64,000 nt of DNA from positions 346,435 to 410,434 of the forward strand of contig CAUYUJ010011214.1 of NCBI GenBank assembly GCA_963575745.1, in the 5' to 3' direction. Position 1 is the first letter of the stretch, and every line of letters begins with the position of its first letter. Below the pieces are notes generated by a model that was given only the letters and a program-made list of their open reading frames with translations, was not told the DNA's origin and made no database searches. This DNA comes from Prorocentrum cordatum (taxonomy: Eukaryota; Sar; Dinophyceae; Prorocentrales; Prorocentraceae). Of this stretch, positions 43,530 through 53,337 are shown piece by piece. The position numbers and the translations under genes are program-made.

Positions 43530-43980
43530 ATTTTTGCGAAAAGTTCGAAAAGTCGAAACGTAGAAACGTCGAAAAGTCCAAGGGTATTCCGCCAGTGCCC
43601 GCGAAAAGTTGAAACGTTGCAAAGTTGCAAACTTTTCGACTTTTCGACGTTTCGACTTTTCGACTCTCCGCGTCGGGGGACCTCCCAGGCGCCCCTCGTA
43701 GCGCTCCCCTCGCAGAGTGTCGCAGAAGTGCATCAGTTCTAAAATTCGACAATTCTACAACTTCGATTTTTCGGGCACTTCAGCGCTGCATTTTTCCATT
43801 TCCCCCCCTTGAGTTTTCGACTCTTTGGGTCTCGTCGCGGAGCGGGACGCTCTTCGACTTTTCAACGTTTCGACTTTTCAAATTTTTCGCGGGGCAACGC
43901 ATTTTTCGATTTTTCGGCTTCTCGACTTTTCGCGCAGCGCTGCATTTTTTGAGTTCTTACCTTTTCTACTTTTCTCTGGC
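43530..43980. repeat. TTTTCGAC repeat with a long inverted pair
   Basis: GAAAAGTCGAAACG-type sequence at 43,536-43,578 is complementary to TTTTCGACGTTTCGAC-type sequence at 43,627-43,664, giving a potential stem of nearly 40 bp with a 48-base loop. Further TTTTCGAC units continue to about 43,975. It sits directly 5' of the methyltransferase-like gene and has been read into its open frame. Confidence 0.75.
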
Positions 43981-44179
43981 GTTTCGCGCGGGGCAGCCTC
44001 CCCAGGCCTCCCCGGGGGAGAGTTTTCGCACCGTGTCTGGCCTCTGGGGGCCCCCCAGGATGGGAGTTTTCGCATGGTGTAGGGCCTCCGGTGTAGGGCT
44101 ACTGGCGTTTTTCGCATGGTGTAGGGCTTCTCTGGGTTTTCCAGGATCCGAGGAGGCCCCTGGAACCTCCAGGACGCCC

Positions 44180-45465
44180 CCAGGAGGCCCTTGCGCAATA
44201 ACACTGGCCGATTTTGCCAAAAGTTGCCCCGATTCCACCAAAACCGGCGGGTGTTATGGCGCCAAGACGGTGTCATGGCCTGGGGCTTCCTGGGGCCTCC
44301 TGGAATCTCCTGAGGCTCTCTGGTGCCTTTTGATGCTTTCCAGGGGCCTCCTGGGCAGTAGCACTGGCCGATTTTGGCAAAATTTGCCCCAATTCCACGA
44401 AATCGGCTGGTGCTATGGCCTGGGCACCAATTCCACCCAAATCGACCGGTGTCATTGCTTGGCGCCTCACAAGGCTCTCTGGTGCCTCTTGATGCTTTCC
44501 AGGGGCCTCGTGGGCCGTAACACCAGCCGATTTTGCTAAAACTTGTTTCAATTCCACGAAATCGGCCGGTGTTATGGCCTGGGGCCTCCTGGGCCTTCCC
44601 GCAGCCTCCTGAGGCTCTCTGGTGTCAAGCTTGATGCTTTCCAGGGGCCTCCTGCGCCATAACACCGGCCGATTTTGCCAAACCTTGTCCCGATTCCACC
44701 AACATCGGCCGGTGTTATGGCCTGGGCCGTGCTGGGGCCTCCTGGAGCTCTCTGGGGCCTTTTGATGCTTTCCAGTAGCTTCCAGGGTCATAGCACTAGC
44801 CGATTTTTCCAAAATTTGTCCCAATTTCATCAACTTCGGCCGGTGTTTATGGCCTGGGGCCTCATGGGCCTCCTGATCAGGCTCTCTGGTGCCTCTGGAT
44901 ACTTTCCAGGGGCTCCCTGAGCCGTAACACCGGCCGATTTTGCCAAAACTTGCCCCGATTCCTCCAACATCGGCCGATGTTATGGCCGGGGCCGTGCTGG
45001 GGCCTCCTGGGGCTCTCTGGGGCCTCTGATGCTTTCAGCGATGCTTTCCAGGGGCCTCCTGGGCCATGACACCTGCTGATTTTGCCAAAACTTGTCCCGA
45101 TGCCACCTGGGCCTCCTGGGGCCTCCTGAGGCTCTCTGGTGCCTCTGGATGCTTTCCAGGAGCCTCACACCAGCCGATTTTGCCAAAACTTGCCCCAATT
45201 CCACCCAAACCGGCCGTTGTCATGGCCTAGGCCGTTTTAGGGTCGATCTCCTGAGCCATGACACCGGCCGGTTTTGCCAAAATTTGCCCCGATTCCACCG
45301 AATTCGGCCGATCTTATGACCTGGGGCCTCATGGGCCTTCCCGGGGCCTCCTGAGGCTCTCTGGGGCCTCTTAATGTTTTCAAGGGGCCTCCTGGGCCAT
45401 AACACCGGCCGATTTTGCCAAAACTTGCTCTGATTTCACCCAAATCGGCGGGTGTTATTGCCTGG
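44180..45465. repeat. Tandem array of ten conserved stem-loops with GC-rich spacers
   Basis: Each unit has a left arm GCCATAACACCGGCCGATTT, a loop of about 25 bases (CCAAAACTTGCCCCGATTCC) and a right arm AAATCGGCCGGTGTTATGGC, so arms of about 22 bp pair. GCCGATTTTG lies near 44,209, 44,369, 44,525, 44,667, 44,797, 44,932, 45,077 (right arm lost), 45,172, 45,267 and 45,408. Spacers are CCTGGGGCCTCCTGAGGC-type with TGATGCTTTCCAGG. In the second unit the left arm has TAGCAC and the right arm GGTGCTA, a paired change that keeps the stem. Neither strand has a convincing ORF. Confidence 0.8.
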
Positions 45466-45487
45466 GCCGTGCTGGGGCCTCCTGAGA

Positions 45488-45605
45488 CCCTCAGGAGGAG
45501 GGTGAGGAGGAGGAAAAGGAGGATCGGGAGTAGGAGGAGGAAGACGAGGAGGAGGAGGAGGAGGAGGAGGAGGAGGAAGAGGAGGAGGAGGAGGAGGAGA
45601 GCTCG
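45488..45605 (+). repeat. (GGA)n tract
   Basis: AGGAGGAGG with GAAAAGG and CGAGG interruptions. Confidence 0.9.
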
Positions 45606-45985
45606 CTCGATCTGGCTTGGCCTGTGGCCTCGCGCTGTGAGCACCGCACCGATTGGCAAAGTGCGCTTCAGTCTCGAGCACAGGCAGCGGCTGTTGGAAG
45701 CAGAGCCTTAGGAGAAGAGGAGGGGCAACCATTTACTTTAATTATTTCGCCTGTCTCAGGTCCTTGCTTGGTGTTGATTTGTACGTCCCCTTGGTAGCCC
45801 TTGTAGGGCTCGATCTGCTGAGTAGATCCCGACCCGGGGCACTGAGGCGACGCCGGATAGGCCCTCCTGGGCCTGTTTTCAACGGTTGTCCTCCCAGACC
45901 TGTTTCCGACAAAACGCAATACAATATAATGTTATTCCCAACCCTCCTGCGTTGGGCTCTCGTTTTGAATAGAGCACTGCTCGCG
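45606..45985. other. No gene recognised
   Basis: Unique-looking stretch before a TTCC run. Confidence 0.4.
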
Positions 45986-45988
45986 CGA

Positions 45989-46031
45989 ACCTTCCTTCCT
46001 TCCTTCCTTCCTTCCTTCCTTCCTTCCTTCC
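45989..46031 (+). repeat. (TTCC)n microsatellite
   Basis: About ten perfect TTCC units. Confidence 0.95.
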
Positions 46032-46094
46032 CGTCCCTCTCTTCGCCCCTGCCTTTTACCTGGCTCGTCGCTGCGTTTCGAGGGCTGCTGGGGG

Positions 46095-46945
46095 CTGCGA
46101 TCTGTGAAACTGTCGCCACTTTCGAGGGCTGCTGGGGGGCCCAGCACAGTGGGCACCCGCGGCGGATTCAAATGGGACCTCGCCATCCCTGGGGGGCTGC
46201 GATCTGTGAAACTGTCGCCACTTTCGAGGGCTGCTGGGGGGCCCAGCACAGTGGGTACCCACGGCGGATCCAAATGGACCTCGCCATCCCTGGGGGGCTG
46301 CGATCTGTGAAACTGTCGCCACTTTCGAGGGCTGCTGGGGGGCCCAGCACAGTGGGTACCCACGGCGGATTCAAATGGGACCTCGCCATCCCTGGGGGGC
46401 TGCGATCTGTGAAACTGTCGCACTTTCGAGGCCTGTTGGGGGGCCCAGCACAGTGGGTACACACCGCGGACTCAAATCAGACCTCGCCATCCCTGGGGGG
46501 CTGCGATCTGTGAAACTGTCGCCACTTTCGAGGCCTGCTGGGGGGCCCAGCACAGTGGGTGCGGACTCAGATTAGACCTTGCCATCCCTGGGGGGCTGCG
46601 ATCTGTGAAACTGTCGCCACTTTCGAGGGCTGCTGAGGGGCACAGCACAGTGGGTACTCACCGCGGACTCAAATTAGACCTCGGCATCCCTGGGGGGCTG
46701 CGATCTGTGAAACTGTCGCCACTTTCGAGGCCTGCTGGGGGGCTCAGCGCAGTGGGTACCCACCGCAGATTCAAATTAGACCTCGCCATCTTTGGGGGCT
46801 GCGATCTGTGAAACTGTCGCCACTTTCGAGGCCTGCTGGGGGGCCCAGCACAGTGGGTAGTCACTGCGGATTCAAATTAGACCTCGCCATCCCTGGGGGG
46901 CTGCGATCTGTGAAACTGTCGTCACTTTCGAGGCCTGCTGAGCAC
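46095..46945 (+). repeat. 101 bp satellite, nine units
   Basis: CTGCGATCTGTGAAACTGTC begins at 46,095, 46,197, 46,298, 46,400, 46,501, 46,596, 46,698, 46,799 and 46,901. Most units carry two palindromes, GCTGGGGGGCCCAGC and GTGGGTACCCAC. The unit length is not a multiple of three, so the open frames across it rotate and are not genes. Confidence 0.95.
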
Positions 46946-47440
46946 AGTGGGCTTCCCGCACGTCTTTCTCCTGCTCTTCGTTCCCGACTCCTCATGTCCT
47001 CTTCGAGCCTGTAGTTGTCGCCCCTCGTTCTTGTATGGTTCTCCTGCGCATCATGCCATAGGCGCGTGTCCCAAGTAGCTTGCACATCAAACAACGGATC
47101 CTGCAATTTGATTGTCCATGCAAATTTCGGCCAACTCCTCGTTTCCCATGATACAGATGGGTTGGGTACGTCACAGGGTAATTTTGTTATTATCCAAACC
47201 GTGCTTGCACTTTGGGGTTCTGACCCGTGCCCCCTTAGGAACTGGATGGGTATACCATGGGTTCGGCAGGCCAGCTACCGGCCACGCAGCCGGGACAGAG
47301 GTTCACACAATGCCCCACATGGGGAACGGATCTTTTGACCCCCGAGGGCCTCCTCTGCCTTCCTCTGCCCGATCGGCCTGGCATCGTCGTCGGCGGACAG
47401 AATGCACCCCAGCTTGCGCTTCACAACTGCCCTGTAGGTA
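46946..47440. other. No gene recognised
   Basis: Several competing short frames. The frame ending just before the GGA run (GTDLLTPEGLLCLPLPD near 47,330) could be an upstream part of the reverse-transcriptase fragment, but I cannot show it. Confidence 0.35.
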
Positions 47441-47445
47441 GTCGG

Positions 47446-47540
47446 AGGAGGGGGGGAGGAGGAGGAGGAGGAGGAGGAGGAGGAGGAGGAGGAGGAGGAG
47501 GAGGAGGAGGAGGAGGAGGAGGAGGAGGAGGAGGAGGAGC
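47446..47540 (+). repeat. (GGA)n run, nearly perfect
   Basis: AGGAGGAGG for about 95 bases, ending one codon before the ATG at 47,544. It may replace the normal upstream coding sequence of the following fragment. Confidence 0.95.
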
Positions 47541-47543
47541 CAC

Positions 47544-47994
47544 ATGGCGCAGACGGGCCACATGGCGGTCACCGAGAAGCGTGTCCTTGCTTGGGACCGC
47601 GTGGACCCAGTCACCGGGGAGCTGGAAGAAGCCCGCCTCGACGTGGCTACCCGCGACGCGACCACCGGACAGCCTATCTATGTTGATTGGTCTGTCACCT
47701 GCGCACACTCTGACAACCTCGAGCGCAGGTGGGCAAGATCCAACAATGACAGGCTGGCCGCGTCGCAGGCGACGGGCGTCAAACGGAACCGCTATCCCCC
47801 CTCGGGCGGCGAGCTGGTCCCAGCTGTCCTGGAGACGGGAGGGCGGCCGGCGGATGAGCTCGTCTCATTTGTCCGCTCGTACGGAAAAGATTTGCCCGAA
47901 GCAGAGCGGTCAGCTGTCATCGCCACCGCGTGGCGCCGCATCCAGCGCACGTTGGTTGTGGGCAGCGCCGAGATGATTCTCAGTGCGTGCTATA
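47544..47994 (+). pseudogene. C-terminal domain of a dinoflagellate reverse-transcriptase-like protein, fragment
   Basis: From ATG 47,544 about 150 residues have normal composition: EKRVLAWDRVDPVTGELEEA, then RLDVATRD, YVDWSVTC, a basic NNDRLAASQA region, RYPPSGGELVPAVLETGG, then AERSAVIATAWRRIQ and AEMILSA. This order (a D-rich strand, V-D-W/V-S-V, the RYPP..LVPxVxExxGR block, then helical WRRxxxxL) resembles what I remember of the C-terminal region of abundant dinoflagellate reverse-transcriptase proteins; it may be a PD-(D/E)XK-like nuclease fold, which is only a guess. The fragment starts at a GGA microsatellite and ends abruptly in a CCACGA microsatellite, and the reverse-transcriptase core is absent. 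It is unrelated in sequence to the C-terminus of the element at 50.5-55.3 kb. Confidence 0.45.
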
Positions 47995-47997
47995 TGA

Positions 47998-48260
47998 CCC
48001 ACCAGCACCACGACCACCACGGCCACCACGACCACCACGACCACCACGACCACCACCAGCTGGACCGCCAGGACCGCCACGGCCACGACCACCACGACCA
48101 CCACGACCACCACGACCACCAACGACCACCACGACCACCGCGAGCACCGCGGCCACCACCAGGCCGGCCGCCAGCACTAACACCACGACCACCACGACCA
48201 CCACGGCCACCGCGGCCACCACGACCACCAGCAGTTCGACCACTACCAGCTCGACCACCA
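47998..48260 (+). repeat. (CCACGA)n microsatellite
   Basis: CACGACCACCACGACCACC with CAGCTGGACCG interruptions. It gives His/Asp-rich, Thr-rich and Gly-rich frames that are not genes. Confidence 0.95.
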
Positions 48261-48549
48261 CGACCACGCCTTCCGCGGCCACCTCGGCTGCCCGCCCGCC
48301 CACCGCAACGGCCCCCGCCCCCCGGCCCCGTCCCCTTCCCCTCCCTTTTCCTCGCCGGGCCGCCCCTGCTGCAGCAGTTTGGTTTGAATTCGGGTGTGTT
48401 GCGATACCCCTGGGAGCCCCCCGGCATCCTAGAGGCGTTGGGCTCCCGGGGAAGTAATTTAGTGCTCTAGTTATCGCGGACACTTCACGCGCCGCCAGGC
48501 CCCGGTGGCCACTCGCCCCAAAGGTGATCGGGTGCCGGGGCGTCGGTGA

Positions 48550-48615
48550 CGAGGAGGAGGAGGAGGCGGAGGAGGAGGAGGAGGAGGAGGAGGAGGAGGC
48601 GGACAAGGAGGAGGA
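48550..48615 (+). repeat. (GGA)n tract
   Basis: GAGGAGGAGG with two GGC interruptions. Confidence 0.9.
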
Positions 48616-49587
48616 TGGGGAGGCGACGCCGAACTCGCGGGCCCTTTCAGCTTGTTGCCGACCCGTTGTGGCGCCGTCGTGTTGTGCCTGCATCTGGTTG
48701 CCCTGGTGCACCACCAGACTCTTGTGACGGCGACCCTGCCGACGCAGGGCATTTCGTCGAATCCGTGCCGCTCATGTCCTTGGTGTCCTCGTTCGCCGAG
48801 CCCGCTCCTATGTTGGAACATTTTTCAGCTCGTGGCGATGGCCGTGCGAATTCACGTCTTGATGAGTCGTGCAGTCCGCGTCTTGCACCTCTGCCGTGCC
48901 ACTCCCCGAATGGTTCTTGCCCTTCGACTCCTATACCGACGCTGCCGTGGTCACCGTGGCGCCGACGACCAGCTGGAGTCCCCCGACGCTGTTGGCGACG
49001 ATTCCGGCGCCCTCATTTTCGACGACGCCTTCGACGGTGCTGGCCACGCCGCCCTCGCGCGCAAGATCTATTCAAGTGCGGCCCGACTCCAGCCCCGCTC
49101 TGTTTGCAGCCTGGCCCCCGGACGCTGAGGGCGAGGTCGGAAATTATCATTTTTTCGTTCAATCGGATGACGGTTCTGATGAGCTGATTGCCCGGGCAGG
49201 CGCGCCCGCCGTGCAGGCGCGTGTCGACAGACCTATGGCTACGCTGGCTCCTCTTCCGTGGCCTCTGCACTGGCCCCAGGTCGGGTCAGGGCTTCTAACT
49301 CTCGCCCATCCTTGAGCATGTGATCTGGGGCTGACCGTCCACTCCCTTCGGGTCTGGTTAAAGATTGAGTGAGCTCTACAGGTGCGGATGGCAAGATAGC
49401 CGAACTGGAAGGGGCCAAGGCCAAAGGGGGGGAAAACACCCGCACTACTACGGCTGCCGTTTACCAAACAGCTTTCGGCGTTTACAGAACCTGCTCAGTG
49501 TGATGCCTTCCTTAGGTGCGTTTATGAAAAGGCCTCGCTTCCAGGGGTGGCTACGGTATGGAGCTTTGGCTTATCGTGTCGCGCCGC
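48616..49587 (+). other. Coding-like stretch without a recognisable family
   Basis: A + frame from 48,869 to a TGA at 49,313-49,315 has fairly normal composition (YTDAAVVTVAP, GNYHFFVQSDDGSDELIARA) but no ATG at its start and strong competition from the frame 48,546-49,187. I recognise nothing in it. Confidence 0.25.
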
Positions 49588-49749
49588 CGGTTCTGGCCCG
49601 CCGCGCTTCGGCGCGGCACGGCAACCACGCCCCAGTCCGCAGGCGTCAACGTCCCGAGCCTGTCCTAGCCTCCGGCACCGCAGAGCGGAGCGATATTCTT
49701 TCCGCTCGCAGTGCATAGCGTGTCGCCGAGGCCGCCGCCGCGACGCGCC
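49588..49749 (+). repeat. Dispersed 162 bp repeat, copy B
   Basis: Gap-free match to 9-170. Stems GAGCGGA/TCCGCTC, CCGCGC-TTCG-GCGCGG and GTGTCGC/GCGACGC are present. In copy A the third stem is GTGTCAC/GTGACAC, so one pair differs on both sides. The frame equivalent to copy A has a TAG at about 49,716. Confidence 0.6.
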
Positions 49750-50510
49750 AATCTGAATTTCTTCACAGTATTATGGGGTTGGTCTTCCGCCGTCTGCAGC
49801 AGGAGAACGAAGGACTCGGCTGCGCGTAGGAGTGAGCCTTCGCCAGAGTAGCCGCTGGTGCGCGGCATTCGGGGGGCTCCGGGGCCAAACCCAAACACGC
49901 AGGCCGCCATTGTCTCATCGCGTGCACGGGTCGCCAATCCGCGCACCGAAGGTCAGCCTTGCCTAGGGTCACCCTTGCACTTTGCCGAACAAGTCTGTCT
50001 CGACCGCCGCCGAGCGAGCGAACGACGAGCGAGCCGCGTCCGCCTGCCACCGCTGCCCGTCGGCCGCGCAGCCGGCCACATGCCGCAGGCGCAATCGGCA
50101 TTTGCCCTCAAACGGCACGGGCCGCACTCGAGGCCACGGGAACGAGAGGCGGAGGATACTGGCGGATTACACAGCCTTGAGGGTGGCTGGCCCCTGTGCG
50201 AGTTGGCACCGTAAAGAGCGTTACTTCTCGGTGGTGTCTGATGCCCCTGACTGGGGGGATAATAGAGGCGGCAACCAACCGAAAGGGGCTCGCGTGCTGC
50301 CTTTGTCCGAGGGCGCCGAAAAGACGGCCACCTTTCGAGAGACACCTGTAAAAGGTGGTGAGACCCTTTGGGAGTGGGTTTGCCTGCTCGGGCAAGCAAT
50401 GGGAATGAAATGGTCGTCAGTTGGGCGACTGCGCTGGGGTCTCCAGCGAGAGCCTGGGGTGGGAAGGCAGGTTGGATATCGGGCAAGCGTGGGAAGCCAG
50501 GTGGGAAGCC
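49750..50510. other. No gene recognised; upstream flank of the retrotransposon
   Basis: Unique-looking sequence. If transcription of the element started here it is not visible; the spliced-leader relics at 50,511-50,541 mark the likely 5' end of the mature RNA. Confidence 0.4.
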
Positions 50511-50541
50511 TGGCTCAAGCGTGGCTCAAGTGTGGCTCAAG
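50511..50541 (+). promoter_or_regulatory. Three tandem relics of the dinoflagellate spliced leader
   Basis: TGGCTCAAG occurs at 50,511-50,519, 50,522-50,530 and 50,533-50,541, an 11-base period. The known dinoflagellate leader ends TTTTGGCTCAAG. The order, orientation and place (72 bases before the ORF1 ATG) fit repeated rounds of trans-splicing and retrotransposition. The sequence just before (GTGGGAAGCC twice) is also weakly repetitive, so a chance local tandem repeat cannot be excluded. Confidence 0.6.
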
Positions 50542-50612
50542 GCAGAATTGGCATCAAGCTCATTCAAGGCTACTACTCCGTCTACTGCCTCTAACATTTT
50601 TAATTCGTGATC

Positions 50613-51885
50613 ATGTCTTCTATTGATCTTGAGGCTGAGCTAGAGAAGATTCTCCCAGACTCTTTGAATTCTTTGGAGGGGCCGAGTGACCTTCTCAAGA
50701 CGCCCACTCGGAGCACGCGTCGCCTGGGTACCCCGATCGGAAAGCTCATCAATTCTTCGGCTGACGCGCCTCAAGGCCCAGCTGTGAAAGTACATCGCAT
50801 CCACAGCCCGCTCCAGGAGATGGATGGCCTCGACGATCACACGAGGCAGGACGAGAGGGAGGGAGAGGTGAAAGGGAAGGGGAAGGACGAGAACACTGCG
50901 CGCACGTTGCACTTCGGAGGCCCGCAGACGAATGGAACGCCAGGAACCGCTTCCGGAACCTCAGGACACGTCACGCTTGCAGCCATCGCCGGCCTCATGG
51001 ACCAGAAGCTAGAGCCGTTCCTCCAGAGGGTCGGCGACATGGCAAAGGACGCGCAGCGTGTCGAGAACTCCCTCGAGGAGGTCACCAAGGAGATGGGTTC
51101 TCTGAAACTCCAGCTTCAGAAACAGTACGCCGTCGTAAAACACGAGCTCGGTACTCTCAGGGGCCGTCTGGATAAGATAGAGGCTAAACCGTCTCACGAT
51201 GTATCTCGCGGCTTCAGGGGCGGGCTCAGCTTTGGCGAGTGAGTTTTCGGAGCGTCTGAGCAAACTGGAATTGGAACTGGCTTCGCTCGTCTCGGATCGT
51301 GGTTCGCAGGTCCAGCCTTCTGCAGTGTTTGGGAATTTGGGCCCCCTCGGAAGCAAATACGAGGCCGAAAAGTGGTTGTGGAATCAATTGTGGTGCGTCG
51401 GAGCTCCGTCCCCCAGCGAAATCTACATCAAGGGGGACTTCGACAACATCATGTTTGCCAAATTCAACACGGTGGAGGACAGGGACGCAGCCACAGCAAA
51501 GATACGCGCTGCCAAACCCACCCTGGACAAGCCGGTCTGGGCCTCAGCGGACTTGCCGTTGTCTGGGCGAGTTCTCCGCTCCATGGTGTTCGGCACGAAG
51601 AGGCTGTTCCTGAAGTGGGGATTCGCGAAGAGCGTCCTCTGGGTGGACACCGACACGCAAACCTTACAATTCGGGGGGGAGACGGTGTGCAAGGCAGCCG
51701 TATCGGAAGGCAAGCTCGTCTTGTCGTACGGGGAGGGGTGGGAGGAGTATCTGACGACGGACGCAGAATGGAAGACGCTGTACGACGAGCATTCCGGCAG
51801 GCTCCAGCGAGGAGGAGCTGGACTTAAAGGAGGTCCCAAAGGTGCGGAGAAAGGCAAAGGAAAAGTCGCGGGTCACCGCGAATAG
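50613..51885 (+). pseudogene. LINE ORF1: putative RNA-binding protein, one frameshift
   Basis: The ATG at 50,613 (MSSIDLEAELEKILPDSL) is preferred; the frame extends two codons upstream only through a GTG. About 210 residues read to TGA 51,240-51,242. A neighbouring frame then continues as FSERLSKLELELASLV to TAG 51,883-51,885. A 4-base duplication GAGTGAGT at 51,237-51,244 explains the shift. The region before the break is Glu/Lys/Leu-rich (VENSLEEVTKEMGSLKLQLQ) and should form a coiled coil. After it, SEIYIKGDFDNIMFAKFN followed by EDRDAATAKIRAAKP has the spacing of RNP2 and RNP1 of an RRM-like fold. LINE ORF1 proteins typically form oligomers that bind the element RNA. The tail is Gly/Lys-rich. 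Confidence 0.65.
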
Positions 51886-53337
51886 GGGTCACGACACATC
51901 GGCTCGATTTTTCCTGACTCCACTTTTGGCCGTGAAATCTGGACGGATGAAGCTTCATCACGATGTCGGAGGCCAGGTGTTTCGCATCATTTTGTTTCAC
52001 ATCAACCTTGCTTTCCTCACAACGCATTTCCTCTCAGAGTTCCCGCGCGCTCATTTGGGAAACCTCCAGCTGATCATAGTCAAAGGCTTGTTCAATATTA
52101 TACTTTCGAGTTTGTACCGCAAAGAGGAAAACCAGGACACTTCAAGGATCCCCGTCCGAAGCGCCCTGTCAGTCTGACGGAAGTGGCCGCGTGGAACGTA
52201 GAGGGAATCCGACCGGACGCTGAGTGCACAAAGTTGCACCAAATAGTAACTATCATGCGAGATAGGGGGCTGAAGTTAGTGGCGATGCAGGAGACGCACG
52301 CGTGTGCAGCGCCTTGGTTCCTGTTCGACGGCTTCCTGGTGATTCTCTCTGGAGGGCCGGAAGGCGAGCGGGAGCGAGCCGGCGTAGGATTCGTTATTGC
52401 GCCGTCTGTCAGACACGCTGTCATGGGTTTCGTACAGTACAACAATCGTATGGCAAGCGTGAGGCTTCGCGTGTCTGGCGGCTCTGTGTCTTTCATCAGC
52501 GCGTACGCGCCGCACTCTGGCCACGACTTCGAGACGCGGCACACATTCTTTAGTGATCTGCACGTATTGGCTTCGAAGACCAAGCCGCACGGGCCAGTCA
52601 TCGCGCTTGGTGATTTCAGCGCCCGGTTTGGTCAATCTTTTTTCTGCGACGGACTTCTCGTCGGTCCGTGCGCCTGGGGAGACGCCAACTCGAACCCGGG
52701 GCCATTGAGCAATCAGCACATGTTCGTTGAACATTGTGTGTCTTTTGGGCTTTCGCTTGCGAACGCATTTTTGGACAGGCCGGTACACCAGCGAGTTACC
52801 TATTTTGACCTGGCTGCCACGCCAGCTTCAGAGATTTCGCCGACAGACTTCGCTGAAATCGACCACGTTCTCGCGCAACACCAGTGGCAGGGTGCAGTCA
52901 GACACGTGCATTCAGACATGAACATCGGATTCGCCTCGCACCATTTCCTGGTCACAGTGGCGCTGGACATCTGTATTCCCGAGACACCTCCAAGGGAACA
53001 TCAGCTGTTCATGAACGTCGCGCGTCTCAGCATACCGAGCGTGGCGTCGGACTTCGCTGACGAGTTCGTGGCGCGCCTGGCGGCTCAGGGCGCCGATTCT
53101 CCTGGGACTCCGGCAACGGCAGCAGAGCGGGTCGAAGGGTGCATGCACGCAGCCGCCAGCAAGGTCCTGGAGTGGCAGGCGGCGCGCGCTAGCAAGCCAT
53201 GGATCCAGCACGGCACCCTAGACCTGATCGACTTGCGGAACCATGCCCGGAGGAGAGGACAGAGCATGCTGGAGAAGGAATTGTCGAAACAAATAAGAGA
53301 CTCAGCGAAAAAAAAATCGCAGGGAATGGTTAGATAG
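51886..53337 (+). pseudogene. LINE ORF2, N-terminal linker and APE-type endonuclease
   Basis: The frame directly follows the ORF1 stop codon and stays open for 99 codons before the endonuclease begins, with no ATG, so ORF2 is either reached by readthrough or reinitiation, or was once fused to ORF1. The endonuclease starts at about 52,189 (AAWNVEGIRPD, motif with Asn), has the metal-binding Glu in VAMQETH (about 52,291), YAPHSG, ALGDFSARFG (about 52,603) and IDHVL (52,858), and ends SHHFLV (about 52,936). In active members DFN and SDH are usual; here DFS and SHH replace the Asn and the Asp, so nicking activity may be lost. The enzyme would nick target DNA to prime reverse transcription. The frame ends just after a run of nine A (53,308-53,316). 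Confidence 0.7.

Noticed and set aside
44180-45465. CRISPR-like array of palindromic repeats with spacers
   Set aside because: The spacers are similar to each other, not unique, units exceed CRISPR repeat size, no cas genes are present and the DNA is eukaryotic in character.
47998-48260. His/Asp-rich or collagen-like Gly-rich protein
   Set aside because: It is the translation of a CCACGA microsatellite; all frames give low-complexity peptides.
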